Below, piece by piece: positions 11,206-22,962 of a DNA stretch of 64,000 nt (positions within the stretch are counted from its first letter, which is position 1; every line of letters begins with the position of its first letter). Both the position numbers and the translations under genes were made by a program. The notes beneath the pieces are model-generated. The model saw only the letters and a list, made by a program, of their open reading frames with translations, was not told the DNA's origin and ran no database searches. This DNA is from Leucosporidium creatinivorum (Eukaryota; Basidiomycota; Microbotryomycetes; Leucosporidiales; Leucosporidiaceae). The DNA is taken from assembly GCA_001600635.1 (NCBI GenBank), contig BCKL01000029.1, positions 144,434-208,433 on the forward strand, written 5' to 3'.

Positions 11206-12669
11206 ATGTCCAGTCAACTCGTTCTCATCACCGGCGGTACAGGATTCGTCGGCAGTGAAATCGCCCTCGAAGCTCTTCGTCAAGGATTCTCCATCCGCCT
11301 CGCCGTCCGCAAAGCGTCTCAAGCCGAGGCGTTCAAGGCCGCCTACCCCGAGTTCGCTTCTCGCACCTCGTTCGCCGTTGTGCCCGACCTTCAGGCTGAG
11401 AGAGCGTATGACGAGGCTATCAAGGGAGTCGACTATGTAGCTCACGCTGCTTCGCCTGCTACTTTCACGCCCGAGGTGAGCCGGTATCAGCGCCGAGATC
11501 ATCGCCGAGACTGACCTTTGCTTACTCGTCAGGACAATCGCCGTGATCTTCTCGACCCTGCCATCGAAGGAGCGCTTGCCATTCTCAAGAGCGCCAAGAA
11601 GGAGTCCTCGGTCAAGGCTGTCGTTTTGACCTCTTCGTGAGTCGCCGTCTCAAGCTCGGTTCTCGACTTCGCTTGCTGACCTGCCTTCCGAACTAGCATC
11701 GTTGCTCACCTCAACGTCTTGAGCCCTCCCGGACCCGAGGAGACTCTCACTGATGCCGACTGGAACCCCATCACTGTGAGAAGCCTCCCTCCGCTCGCTC
11801 GACCAGGATCGCCGAAACTGACCGTCCCGCTCTCGTGCAGTTTGAGATCGCCGTTGCGCTTCCCAAGGAAGCTGGTGCGGTGGTATACGGTACGTATCTC
11901 TTACGAACGCTTCTTTGAGGGACCACTCTCTGATAGCTTCCCTCACAGCCGCTTCGAAGGCTCTCGCTGAACGAGCCGCCTGGGATTTCGTCGAGAAGGA
12001 GAAGCCCAGCTTCACTCTCACCACGTTAGTTATGCCCACTCTTTGCCATCGTCGCTTGCAACAACCGACACGATGCTTGAGTGTGTAGCTGACTACTCTG
12101 AACTTTTGCCGCCCTCTCGCCCTCTCGCTCTTTCTTTCGCTCCCCACTCGCAACAGCATCGCACCCACATGGGTCACCGGGTTGAACTCGGAAGCCACTC
12201 TTCGCAGCTGGGGAGACCTTCGCTCAACCCACGGCATGACCGCCCAATCCCTCTACGACGTCAAGGAGTTCCCTCCCTCCGGCCTCAGCTCCTCCTTCGT
12301 CGACGTTGTGGACGTCGCCAAGGCTCACATCGGCGCTCTCAAGAACCCCGAGGCGGCTGGCAAGCGCTACCTTCTTGTTGGTGGTCGCTTCAGCTACGAG
12401 GAGGCGGCGAAGGCCATCGCAAAAGCCGTTCCCGAGGCAGCAAGCAGGTTCCCTTCGGTGGAGGGAGCTCCCCTCTCTCCTCTCCTCAAGGTCGATAGCT
12501 CGGCTGCAGAGAAGGCATTTGGGTTCAAGTGTGAGTCTTTCTGCTAGCGCTATCTTCACGCGAGCTGTAGCTGACCTCTCTTTCTCCCCCTTCGGCGATA
12601 GACACCACCCTTGACGAGTCGATGGCTCGCTTCGGCAAGCAGCTCGCTGCTCTTCCCGTCAGTGCTTAG
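11206..12669 (+). CDS. NAD(P)-dependent epimerase/dehydratase-type reductase
   Basis: Seven exons (11206-11475, 11533-11636, 11697-11775, 11841-11889, 11949-12024, 12157-12530, 12602-12669) give 339 residues, the usual size for extended short-chain dehydrogenases. The nucleotide-binding motif TGGTGFVG is at residues 9-16, a candidate catalytic Ser lies in VVLTSS near 124, and YAASK at 167-171 is the YxxxK pair. APTWVTG follows, as in Gre2-like ketone/aldehyde reductases and dihydroflavonol-reductase relatives. Predicted role: NADPH-dependent reduction of a carbonyl substrate in the cytosol; the substrate cannot be read from sequence. The leader has a TATA box. Confidence 0.85.
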
Positions 12670-14155
12670 GTTCGCGAGACAGTACATTCCGAACTAGCTG
12701 CACTTCAAGCCTTGAATATCTGTAGCAAAGCGAGCAGTGAAGCTCGGCGCTGGTGCGAAAGTGAATCCTGTCGCCGGGAAGCTCTTGCAAGACTACAGCC
12801 CAGTCTGTAGGAGGGTATCTTAATCCCTCTGTATTCCGCGGTGCATTCGGTAAGCGCCCAAAAGCTGTATTCGACATCTCTCAGCATCTCTCGCTTCCCT
12901 CAACCTCCTTCAGCCCTCAAGTCTCGGCTTGTCCTTCGCTACATCTCATCGTCGTGACTCTGCGGTTGGAGTGCTCGACACTACCGTCTCAGCGATACAG
13001 CATACTCTTCAACGACCTTCACCCCACCTAAAGCTCTGCAACGCCAGCACACAAGTCCCCTTCTTTGCGCCCTCTCTCACTTCTGCCTCGCTTCCCATCA
13101 CGCCCCGCTCGCTCGACAGGATCCTACTCAGCTCGCATGGCATCGCTGCACTGCTAGCGCCAACGGGCAAGCGAGCAGCATGGTCGAGGAAGGCGCTTTG
13201 TTGTGACCGGAAGCTGGGCTGGGAGCGCTGGCGGAGCTCGCTGGTGGGAGAGGACAAGCTAGTACGAGCTGGGCGATCCTTTGTAAGTCGGATGAGAACC
13301 CGGCTATGATTTGGAGGGGGGCAAGAAGGCACAGACAAGGAAGAGCGGGGAGGAGCTATCGTTCCCGAGCAGAGGTCGCTCGCGCTCGTCGCAGGCCGCC
13401 CGCACGGCTACTATGCAGCAGCAGGGACTCGAAGGACATGACACGATGTACTTGCTCTGTACCACAGCTTCCTCGATCCAGCAGCAGTCTGCAACCGCCC
13501 TTCGGCGCTGCTCTGCCCCTTCGGACTTCGAATCGCTGCTCTCCCATTGTCGACCCTCCATGAGGCGACCGCTCGCTGGCGAGGGGCACCATTGGTGCGG
13601 CGTCAAGCGTACAGCGCAGCTTCTTGAATGGCTCTATCGCTGAGACCTTCCGCCCAGATTATCGATCACCGAGTCCCGCTCCCTTTCTTCCTTTCGACTA
13701 CGACTCACTGCTTCCAGCGGGGCGGGAGGAAGCGCTATGAAAGGATGGAAGGGTGGGACTATCTTGGCACAGCCGAGAAGCGGACCGCCGATTGAGGACC
13801 TTTGTCTGGTGTTGGACAACGCTAGGCGACCTCTCTCGCTTGCTCCTCCTTTGTCCGAGCGACAAAAGCAACCGTTCCCATTTCACCATGATACTGATCT
13901 TCAGCGGGTGGACATCTCCTCTCACTGCTTTCTCTCTCCCTCTCTCACCAACAACAGCACTCTCCGCCTCTCCTTCTCACCTCCTACCTTCTTCACTCCC
14001 TCGGCGCTCCCTTCGCAGCAACAGCTCACCTGCCGGTAAGGTCGGCGACTCCCCTACGAGGACGAACTCCAAGCTTACATATCTTCCTTCCTCTCACAGG
14101 TCAGATCCACTCCTTTTCACTCCCTCATCATCAGCAAACGCTCCCATCCCTCACC
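12670..14155. other. Long region upstream of the C2H2 gene
   Basis: About 1.5 kb. Several frames stay open but lack an ATG, known motifs or paired splice sites, so I call no gene. The last 250 bases are CT-rich and probably hold the leader of the zinc-finger gene, with a possible leader intron at 14036-14099 (GTAAGG to CTCACAG, containing CTTAC). A long upstream region fits a regulated transcription factor, but I see no specific operator. Confidence 0.4.
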
Positions 14156-15733
14156 ATGGACCTCCTCGACATCGTCCACGACGACCCTTCCTCTGCTTCT
14201 CGACCCTACGCCTGCGCCGACGAGGGCTGCCACAAGGCCTTTGCTCGTCGCAGCGACCTAGTCCGCCATATGCGCATCCACTCTAATGAGAGGTAAGCTA
14301 GACTGGAGGAGCACCGAGCGGAGGGCAAAGCTGACCATCCTCACTCTTAGGCCATGGATCTGCACTTGGCCTGGCTGCCGTCGTGATTTCATTCAGCGCA
14401 GTGCGCTTACCGTCCACACTCGGGTACAGTAGGTCGGCCTCAGCTTGCATGCATCGAGACTCGGCGCTGACCTCGCTCTTCTCCCCTTCACAGCACCGGC
14501 GAGCGTCCTCATGAATGCGAGTACGATGGATGCGACAAGGCTTTCAGTGACTCGAGCTCCCTTGCTCGTCATCGTCGGGTGAGTCGCCTCCAGAGCGAGA
14601 CGCGCGTAGGCTCGGCGCTGACCCGACTTGCTCTCGCAGGTCCACACCGGCAAGCGCCCTTACAAGTGCCCAGATCACTCGTGCGGCAAGACGTAGGCTT
14701 TGTGTATCCTTTTCGCCTTCGACAGAAGCTGACCACCCTCTCGCATCTTAGGTTCTGCCGCAAGACGACTTTGACCAAGCACATCAAGCGTCACCACCCT
14801 TCCTCGCCGACCTTCTCCCACGGCAGCTGGGACTCGAGTGCACACTTCGAGGCCGCCTCTCCTTCCGCCGAGTACTCCCCCCCTCAGGCACACTACGAGC
14901 TGCCCGAACAGGACGACTACTACCACTCGACGCCCCTCCCTCTCCCAATTCCCCTTCCCGTCGTCGTCGAGGAGGAGCCTCGCTACCACACGCGCACCTC
15001 GCCTGGATCGTGGTCGGCTCCTGGCCATCTCGAGCGCCGCGACATCCGTGGTCAACTCGAGCGCAAGGACTCGGGCGAGTCGGCCTACCTCACTCCTCCG
15101 CCTCAGCACCCTCGGCAGATGTGGGAGCAGAGCCCCGAGGTCGAGGCCTATCAAAACTACCGGCTCTCGACTCCTTCCCTTGCTCTTCGTCACCACACTC
15201 CTTCGCCTGAACCTCGCTTCGTTCACCCTCGCCAATACCCCGCCTCTCCTTCACCCTCGGTCTACTCCTCCCACCGCTCCTCCCCTCAGCCTCAGCCTCA
15301 GTACGCCTACCCCACGCACACCATGTCGGCGCCCATCCCTCAACTCGAATTCATCGCCCCTCCAGCTCACTACCAGCACCAACATCACCAGCACGCTCCC
15401 CTCTTCGCCTCGCCGCTCCAGCACCAGCGAGCCCGCCGCGCCTCCTCCACTCCCGCTCTCGACTTCCACCCCATCTCGATGGGACCAAGTCCAGGCCTCG
15501 GAATCGAGTTCCTCACCAATGAGGCGGCTCACATGCGACGGTTCTCGGAGGTCGCTGGAGCGCAGGGCGAGGGATTGGGCGCCGCGCTCGGCTTGTCGAG
15601 CGAGGTCGACGACTACAGCGGTGGTCTCAACTCGCCAACTATGCTCTCGTACAGGAGGCCGTCGGTTGGAGGCTACAGCTCGTTCACGAGCGCGCACTTT
15701 GAGCGGATGGATCAGGAGGCGGGGCTTTATTGA
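14156..15733 (+). CDS. C2H2 zinc-finger transcription factor, four fingers
   Basis: Five exons (14156-14292, 14351-14428, 14494-14578, 14640-14692, 14752-15733) give 444 residues. Four tandem C-x4-C-x12-H-x3-4-H fingers lie at about residues 20-42, 50-72, 80-102 and 110-132, with TGERP/TGKRP linkers before fingers 3 and 4. The long tail is rich in Pro, Ser, Tyr, His and Gln (for example HYQHQHHQH), typical of a fungal activation or low-complexity region. Introns interrupt the finger array itself, three of them near the HTGERP/HTGKRP linkers. Expected to act in the nucleus as a sequence-specific regulator. Target and orthologue are not identifiable from sequence alone. Start chosen because CACCATGG gives a good Kozak context. 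Confidence 0.85.
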
Positions 15734-16103
15734 GGAGTAGCGAGAGTCTTGTTCATAGGGAGCCGGTCTCCTTTGCTGTTGTAGTAGCATACCCCTTCAG
15801 TCTTTACATCATCTTTGCATACCCTAAACTTATTCATTCATTATCACGTCTTTGCACGTCGAGTCTCGCGAAGCCGGTCAGAGAGAACAAGCGCCGAGCT
15901 CGCAGAAGATGAAGCAGGCAAAGCTTCCGACTTCTCCGAGCTTGAGTCGATCTGCGAGAGACTTAGCGGACGAGACAGAAACGACACGGCGTCGGTCAGA
16001 GAGCCTTAACTGGAGCGCGCCGAGCACCCGGAGCCGGCTCAGGTCAATTTGCAGCGTATAAGGACGAGTCGAAGCGAATGTCAACTAATCAGCTACTGAC
16101 AAC
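15734..16103. other. Convergent 3' UTR region
   Basis: Lies between the stop of the C2H2 gene and that of the minus-strand reductase. Contains AT-richer runs near 15780-15850 suitable for 3' processing. Nothing else seen. Confidence 0.4.
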
Positions 16104-17656
16104 TCAAAGCTTGCTGCTTGGCCCGTCCTCGAAGATCTTGACGCCCCAAGCCTTCGACGGGTTGACGGTCCTGCTTTCGCCGAGCTCCTTCGCTCGCGCC
16201 TCGAGCTTGGCTACTTCCGCGGAGGTCAGCTCGACATCTGTGCAAGGGGAGAAGGAGGTCAGCAAACATGAGGTGGGCGGTAGACGGAGAAAGTCGAAGC
16301 TCACCTTGGAAGTTGCTCTTGATGCGGGAGGGAGTGACCGACTTGGGGAGGACGACCAGGCCGCGCTGAACTTGCCATGAGATGAGGACATTGGCGGCGT
16401 CGACTTTGTGCGCCTTAGCGATCTCTTGCACGACCTTGTCCTCGAGCTGAGGCGCTCCTGTCGAGCCGAGGGGCGAGTAGGCCTCGAGGAGGATGCCATT
16501 CTCCTTGGACCACTGTCAGAACGGATGAAGATCAGCTAATGTACGATAAGGACGGCAGCAGGACTAGTGAAGACGTACAGCGACGAGCTCGGGCTGAGCG
16601 CAGCGCAGGTTCATCTCGACTTGGTTGACGACGGGCTTGATCTTGGCCTGCGCGAGAAGCTTCTTTGCCCTGCCGATGGTGAAGTTTGAAATACCAATGT
16701 GCTTGATCTGAAGACGGCAAAGGGCGGTTAGCGAGGCGGTTAGAGCAGCAAGGCAAGTGAGACGACCAACCTTTCCCTTCTCGACGAGCGCCTCGAGAGC
16801 ACGCCAGGTCGGCAAGTGGTCGTCCGTCAGAGCCCAGTCGATGACAGGCTTCCCGTCTTCCTGTTTCCCCTTTCCGAAAGCGACAGGCCAGCTGTGAGGA
16901 GAGGGGAAGTTGGTCAGCGTCTGCTCGGCGATGGTTGAACCGAGCCCCCTTGCGCAACGAGGGCGCATGCTGCTCTGCCGAGCACTACAGAGGTACGACA
17001 TATTTGAGCGAACGCGTAGCGCAATGTCTAACTCACTGCATGAGGTACAGGTCGAGGTAGCTGACGCCGAGGTTCTTGAGTGTCGCGTCAAGGGCAGGTT
17101 CCACACGGTCGGGGCTGTGCGACGAGTTCCAGAGCTATGCAGTAGATCAGTAGTGTTAGTGTGCCGCTCGAACGACTTGCACGGCGGCAGCTTGACGCCT
17201 CGAGGCCATCCCCGCCGCCTCCCCCGCGACGCACCTTGCTCGTCAGCCAAAGCTGCTCCCGCGGTACTCCAGCATCCTTGATCCCTTCCCCGACCTCACT
17301 TTCGTTCTGGTACACGAAAGCGCAATCTGTACGGAATCCGCAGATCAGCACGGCTCAGTACAAGACACGGCACTCGGCTCGGGAGCAAGCCGGAGACGCA
17401 CCAATGTGCCTGTAGGGAGCGAAGAGTCGGCGAGGAGAGCAGCAGAGTGTACATATAGAGCTCACCTGTATCCTGTAGCGATTGCGGCAGCTACAGCGGT
17501 CCTCACTTGACCAGGGGAGCTCTGCCAGGTGCTGGAGAGGCGGATGCCGTCAGCGAGCAGCAGCGGTCGAGCAGCTGTAGGAGAAGCTCACCCGAGACCG
17601 ACAGCAGGGATTTTGAGTCCTTGTGTACCGATAGAGAAGGTCCTTCCGAGCGACAT
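16104..17656 (-). CDS. Aldo/keto reductase with C-terminal SKL
   Basis: Nine exons, written in transcript order: 17656-17592, 17531-17466, 17409-17402, 17326-17235, 17134-17037, 16891-16771, 16707-16579, 16512-16305, 16237-16104. They give 306 residues. The aldo/keto reductase tetrad is complete: Asp47 (GYRHIDCAF), Tyr52, Lys77 (WLTSK) and His110 (YLMHWPV). NADPH-side motifs [23 protein letters not shown] and [14 protein letters not shown] are all present. The third exon is only 8 nt and completes the strictly conserved GYRHID, which is the proof that it is used. The protein ends SSKL, a canonical PTS1, so it probably works in the peroxisome, as the acyl-CoA oxidase at 48080 does. The substrate is unknown; glycerol-, xylose- and ketone-reducing members share these motifs. 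Confidence 0.9.
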
Positions 17657-18060
17657 GTTGAGGTGAGCAAGTGCGAGGGAAATAGGAGAGGGAGAGCGTG
17701 GAGCGTCGATTCGAGCGAAGGCAGCCTACAGTCAGCGAAGACTTCGATAAGCTACCGCGGTTGCATGGTACATGTAGAGCAAGCTGATCAGCGAGGAGAT
17801 GGCCGTAAAGTGGGAGGAACGAGCTCAGTTCCCCTCCGACCCTCAAGCGACTCGGAGTCCCGGGCTCGGCGCTCCCTTCTGCGTCGAGTGCGCTATTCCT
17901 CACTTGTCCTCACGTCTCGCTTGACTGTACGAGACTAGTATTCACTTGTGCTACGACGAGCAAGAGACGAGCAAGAGAGAGTCAGCTTTGCCCCTTCCAA
18001 CTCGCCGAGACGGAGCGCCGTAGTTCTCGGCGAACGGCAGCCGAGCGGCCCAAGAAAGCC
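17657..18060. other. Upstream region of the aldo/keto reductase gene
   Basis: Presumed promoter and leader of the minus-strand reductase. No separate gene seen; it runs into transporter-like relic sequence on its right. Confidence 0.4.
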
Positions 18061-18205
18061 ACTCACAGACTCCGTTGGGAAAGGTAATGAAGTCGTATCA
18101 TGTGGCATGCACCCTATACGTGGTAAGAGATCAGGAAGTGGATGCTTGGGAAACGGCAAGGAATCCCTGCTCACCTTGCCAACGCCCGCTGAGAAACCCG
18201 GTGGG
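18061..18205 (-). pseudogene. Scrambled relic of the neighbouring permease gene
   Basis: Two short stretches match exon edges of the permease at 18508-21030. One reads GFSAGVGK followed by a GTGAGCAGGG donor (permease: GLSAAIGK with the same donor and the same intron start). The other reads as a FITFPNGV-type edge followed by TGTGAGT (permease: FVVFPNGV). In the intact gene the FPNGV edge comes long before the GK edge; here the order is reversed and they are only about 100 nt apart. This looks like a rearranged remnant of a second transporter copy. Confidence 0.5.
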
Positions 18206-18507
18206 CTGCTTGTCGAGGGCTGACAGTCGAGCCAGAGAGCGTCCGAGATGTTGAAGAGCTCAAGGCTGTAGGTGCTAGCTCTCACGAGTATCCTCCGAGC
18301 ATGCGCGAGGCTCAGAATGACACACCTGCCTTCGCCGAGCAGCTCGCCACATCGTTGAGTGCCAGCGTGCTCTAGTGCAGCGCTCATTCTATGAAATAAA
18401 TACGAAGCTATGTCGAAGCCCAATCCCGACTCTCTAGGTACATTTTCTGCTCCCCCTGCAGCCTATCTTCCCCTCGACTCGGCGCGACTCGGCGCCGCCT
18501 CACCAGC
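18206..18507. other. Downstream flank of the permease gene
   Basis: A minus-strand frame is open through most of 17935-18423 without known motifs. I treat it as permease 3' UTR plus relic material. Confidence 0.35.
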
Positions 18508-21030
18508 TCAGAGCGAGACCTGCTCTCCCTTTTCGTTGGCGACGAGACCCTCCTTGTCGTCAGCTCCAACAAGGGACATGTCGAATCCGTTGGCAGCGAG
18601 GTAGGCATTGAACTTGGCATCCTCATCGGCGAGATCTCCGCCGAGGCTGCGAAGGCGAGAGGGGGAGGTGAGCGAAGGCGCTTAGAGACTTAAAAAGGGC
18701 TGCTCACTCGTTCCGAACAAAGAAGAAGGTGACAATCATGCCTGCGAGTCCACAAATGGCGGCGACAATCTGGGAAGGTCGAAGGGGGGAAGGTCAGCGA
18801 CGAGGCTCGGCGAGGGTTGCTGAACGGCTCACGAAAGTCCAGCGGGGTCCGAGGTTATTGCGAATGGGAGTGAAGGTTTGTGTACCGACCACAGCACCCA
18901 CCTGAGCAGTCAAAGGAGGTTAGCGATTGTCTTTCCTTCGGAACGGCGACGAATCCCTGCTCACCTTGCCAATGGCTGCCGACAGACCGTAAAGCGAGCC
19001 TCGTACCGAGGTAGCATACGACTCGGAGCTAATCAGGCCCAACATATCACCTGGTCCGGCATTGCTGCAGCTGTTCATCAGCCCGTAGAGGACGATGAAG
19101 ACGGCCGTATTCTTGATGACCTTGTCGTAGGCGCAGCCGACCGCGAGGCCGAAGATGAGGTATCCTGAGAATCCGAGCAGCACTGGAAGAGTAAGAGATA
19201 GACTCGGAATCAGCTACAGGTCCTCCTCTACTGCCCGTCAGCTTCTCGGAGCCCTCCCACTTCGTGGACTCGGCGCTCCCTTGGTCTCTCCTTTCCCCGC
19301 CTGCCGCTGTTGCACTCTGCCCGACCCCCTCCGGCGACCGATGAAAACGAGAACCCACTCGTGTTACGGCGACCTAGCCTGTTGACGAGAAAAGCGCCCA
19401 CGACACAGCCGGGAAGAGCGATTGTGCCGAGCAGGAGCTGGTACTCGGCGGTTTTGCGCACGAGTTCCACGCCTTTGGCCTTGACGACACTCGAGATGAT
19501 GACTCCACTGACTGTAGGTCTTCAGAATTAGAGAGAATCGCTTCAAATCGGCAAAAAACTCACAAACTCCGTTGGGGAAGACGACGAAATCGTAGAGGAA
19601 CCACGCCCCCGCTGTACCTATGAGACTCTTCCAGTAGAACCGCAGGGTTAGTCCATAGGGGACTTTGTGCTGGATGGCGCCCCTGCGGTAGAGCTGCGAG
19701 TTGAGCATGCGAAGGCGGAAGAAGAAGACGGCGAGGGGAGGGATGACCGAGATGCCAAAGACGGTACGCCAGACGGTGGAGAGGTTGGCATTGAGACCGC
19801 CGGCGGCTTGTAGGACGATGAGGTAGAGGATGCAGGCAAAGGGAGTGCCGAAGGAGAGCATGAAGTTCTGGGGCGCGGGAAGGGAGGTGTAGAAGGAGCG
19901 GGGAGGTCAGCTTGGTTCGTACACAGACCGATAGAAGGCGAAGCGAAGGTCCGTCTCTGTAAGGAAGAGGAGGAAGACTCCAAACGCGGAGGAAGCCTCA
20001 AAGGGGAAGGCAAGCCGAGTGCCGAAACGACTTACGGTGACCTGTGGCGGGGTCGGGAGGGATGTGGTCAGCTTCAATCGCAAAACAGGACACTGCAGGA
20101 ACTCGGTTCGCACCATAATGAAGGCAGGCCCCCTGTGCTTCTGCATCTTCTCGTTGGCAGCCTCGGCCGCCGAGGTCGACGACGACGGATACTCGCCGCC
20201 CACGCCCAAGCCTGTGGGCGCGAGCCGGGAAATCGTGTCAGCATCGGGCACCTCGGTGATCACGGCGCTCGATGCCTCGAAACAGCGAGAGCCCGACTCA
20301 CCGGTCAATCCGCGCGAGACGGTCAAGAACCAAAACAGGCCGACGGTCGAGCCGTGAGCTCCATGGGCACCGGTCGAGAGAATGATGCCCACGACGATGC
20401 AAACTGTGGAGAGGACAATACCCCATTTGCGACCCTGCGCGACGAGGAGTTGGAGGTCAGCTTCGGGCTTCTCGGCGATCCCAATCTCGGCCCCGAGACG
20501 TCGAGGCAGACACGAGGCGACATTGAGAGCCTCGTGAGGTCTAAGGAAGCCACATAACCGAGGCGCCGAGCTGGTAGGCGAGAGTCACGCACCTTCACGT
20601 CGCAGAGAACGCCGATGATGATTTGACCAAGAATGGTTCCGACGGTGAGCGAGTTGGAGACACGAGTGGAGACCTCGGAGGTGTACGATCCTTTGTAGAG
20701 AATGCCGAAGACGACGTTGGTGACTGAGGCAGGTGCACGCAGGGGTCAGCGAAGCTCAAGGAGGAAGCCGGTTTGAGAGCGCCGAGCTGGCAACTCACGC
20801 GACATGATGCTGCGAAGGATGGGATATCAGCTTCGGTCAGAGCGCTAGAGTTCAAAACAGACTCACTTGTTCTGCAGACCATCACTGATGAGAGCGAATC
20901 CAGAGCAGGCGATGGTGAACGCCGCAGAGAGCCTCTCCTTGCGAGACTGCTGCTCCGAAACGACGAGTTGGGAGGTGTGCTGTCCGGTCTCGATGGGCGA
21001 GTCGTCCAATGATTTGGCGTCGAGGCTCAT
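18508..21030 (-). CDS. MFS permease, phosphate/glycerophosphodiester (PHS/GIT1) type
   Basis: Twelve exons in transcript order: 21030-20867, 20809-20799, 20723-20593, 20434-20302, 20211-20114, 20041-20036, 19867-19564, 19511-19359, 19182-18965, 18901-18833, 18769-18708, 18646-18508. They give 495 residues. Many hydrophobic segments fit a 12-helix MFS carrier. The loop 2-3 signature GVLCDVKGRKWG is intact, and SRGLTGLGVGGEYPSSS is the conserved region of phosphate and Git1-like permeases. GRRNTMLLGFSGYL mirrors the loop before helix 8. Two exons are tiny: 11 nt (20809-20799) and 6 nt (20041-20036, coding VT); both are needed to keep frame and conserved residues. Expected to bring phosphate or a glycerophospho-compound across the plasma membrane by proton symport. 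Exact substrate uncertain. Confidence 0.85.
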
Positions 21031-21601
21031 GGTGAAGTCGGAGAAGGCGAGTGGGAGAGAGAAGAGCGAGAAAGGTCGCCGGCGAAGAGTCGTCCTCGCG
21101 AACTGTCGCCCTCATGCTCCTCCGCAAGACCTAATCTCGTACTCTCCTGATCAAATGCTGTATCCTGACCACGTATGCCGGCTCGGAGGCATCCGATAGG
21201 CTGGCTGAAATTGACCTAAGGCGCAGGATCTATCCTCGGCGCCCACGTTCAACGCCGGCCGAAGTCGAGCGGCAGGAGGCAGAACTGCTGAACGAAGCAC
21301 CAGCATTCACGTTGCGTCTGTGCTCTAATGCAGGAGCAGCCGACGAGTCGAAGTAGCTGCAGGACAAGCTTGAGGAGAGAAGAGAAGAAGCGCGAGCTCG
21401 GAAGCTCTCCCTTCGACGTTCACCTCGACGAGATTCTCGCCTCTCGCTAGCTCGCTGTACAGGTCTTGTGACGCTACCTTGACGCCTCAGGCTACACGTT
21501 CCGTAGCGCGCAGCTCTGCAGCAGCTCAGACGCCTCTCCCAGCGCCAAACAAGCAAGTCGGCCGACTCTGCGGGCGAACGTGGTAGAAGGCTACAGCAGC
21601 T
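21031..21601. other. Divergent promoter region, permease and MDM12
   Basis: 570 bases separate the two ATGs. No gene seen. Both leaders are probably here; no specific control site recognised. Confidence 0.5.
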
Positions 21602-22640
21602 ATGTCCATCGACCTCGACTGGCATGCTCTGGACGCCGAGCTCACCGCCTCGGTCGTCTCCTTTCTCACCGCCGCCTTCGATACCGCTCAACGACCATCC
21701 TTTCTCGGCGAGATTGCCGTCACCTCCTTCTCGTTCGGCAATTCGCAGCCAGAGTTGGAGGTGCTCGATATTCGGGATATCTACAAGGAGTTCCTAGAGG
21801 TGGATGATGAGGAACAGCTGCTGCCGCCGGAGATGCTGCCGCCGCATGGACGAGGAGCAGGAGGGATGGATGGAGGGGAACTGGACGACTGGCATTCAAA
21901 TCCACCAAACGACTACTACCAGCAGCAACCATCGCACGACTACCCGGACTCGTCCTCGCAGTACGGCGGCCCAGCACACCCTCTTCGGCGCCCTCCTCGG
22001 CCAAAACCTCACCTGCAGCCTTCCTCCTCTCTCTTCTCTCCCGGCCTGAACAACCGTTCTTACCTCTCCCCCTCACAAACCCCTCCACTCGACTCGGCCC
22101 ACCCTTCAAACGACTACGGCGCACCCTCCTTCTCCTCCGACCCATCCTCGGCGCCGCCAGCTTCCTCCTCCTCTTCCCCTTCCCTCCAACTTCACCTCCA
22201 AGTCACCTACTCCGGCAACCTTACCCTCGGCCTATCCACCTGCCTTCTCATCAATTACCCCTCCCCTCGGTTCATGAGCCTACCCCTCAAACTCAGCGTC
22301 ACTTCCCTCGCTTTCTCGGGTACAATGCTCGTGGCATTCGAAGGAGATAGGAAGAGGGTTCATATCTCGCTGGCGGACCCGGCGAGTGAGATGGGTGGAT
22401 TGGGAGGAGCGACGGCGGGAGCGAGGTTGCTGACTGGAGCGGTGGTGGAGAGTGAGGTTGGACAGGCGGAGAAGCATGTGCTGAAGAACGTGGGGAAAGT
22501 GGAGAAGTTTGTGCTGGATGTGGTGAGGAGTACGTTGGAGAGCGAGTTGGTGTTTCCGTGAGTTGCTTAGATGTTTCGGCGGCCTCGGCGAGAGCTGACC
22601 TTGCGCTTCTCGCAGCAACTTCCAAACGATTCTCTTCTAG
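21602..22640 (+). CDS. MDM12: Mdm12, SMP-domain subunit of the ERMES complex
   Basis: Two exons, 21602-22557 and 22616-22640, give 326 residues. The N-terminus MSIDLDWHALD is the characteristic Mdm12 start, and the end LVFPNFQTILF matches the conserved tail of the family. Between them is an SMP lipid-binding domain (FLGEIAVTSFSFGNSQPELE, then LQLHLQVTYSGNLTLGLST), split by a long Ser/Pro/Tyr-rich insert at about residues 75-195. Family knowledge: Mdm12 bridges Mmm1 and Mdm34 at ER-mitochondria contacts and carries phospholipids. The second exon codes only the last eight residues, so a model without it would lose the conserved tail. Confidence 0.9.
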
Positions 22641-22962
22641 GAGAGTTTAACACCAGTTGGAGCTTACACTCCCCTGCTATACACCCTCCGACATCCACCA
22701 CCAGCACGCACTGCCGACAGCAGCTGCTCGGCCATGCCTCCTCAAGAGAACGGCTCCGGCGGTGACGGAACACCAAGGCTCAAGCTTGTAGGGGGCTGTT
22801 AGCTCTTGTAGATACCCGAAGAAACCTGTTGTACTGTTTCTCAGATCCTTGCACGTCCGCTGCGGATCTCGGCGAACAAGCGCCACCCGGCTGCTCTTCG
22901 ATTCTTCGAGGTACCGTGCCAGCTCTCAGCACTCCGAGCACTGGACTTAAAGCGTAATCCAT
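22641..22962. other. Convergent 3' UTR region of MDM12 and RMI1
   Basis: About 320 bases between two stops. Nothing coding seen. Confidence 0.4.

Noticed and set aside
13009-13643. Possible genes in long open frames upstream of the C2H2 gene
   Set aside because: No ATG starts, paired splice sites or motifs; frames overlap on both strands as expected for GC-rich noncoding DNA.
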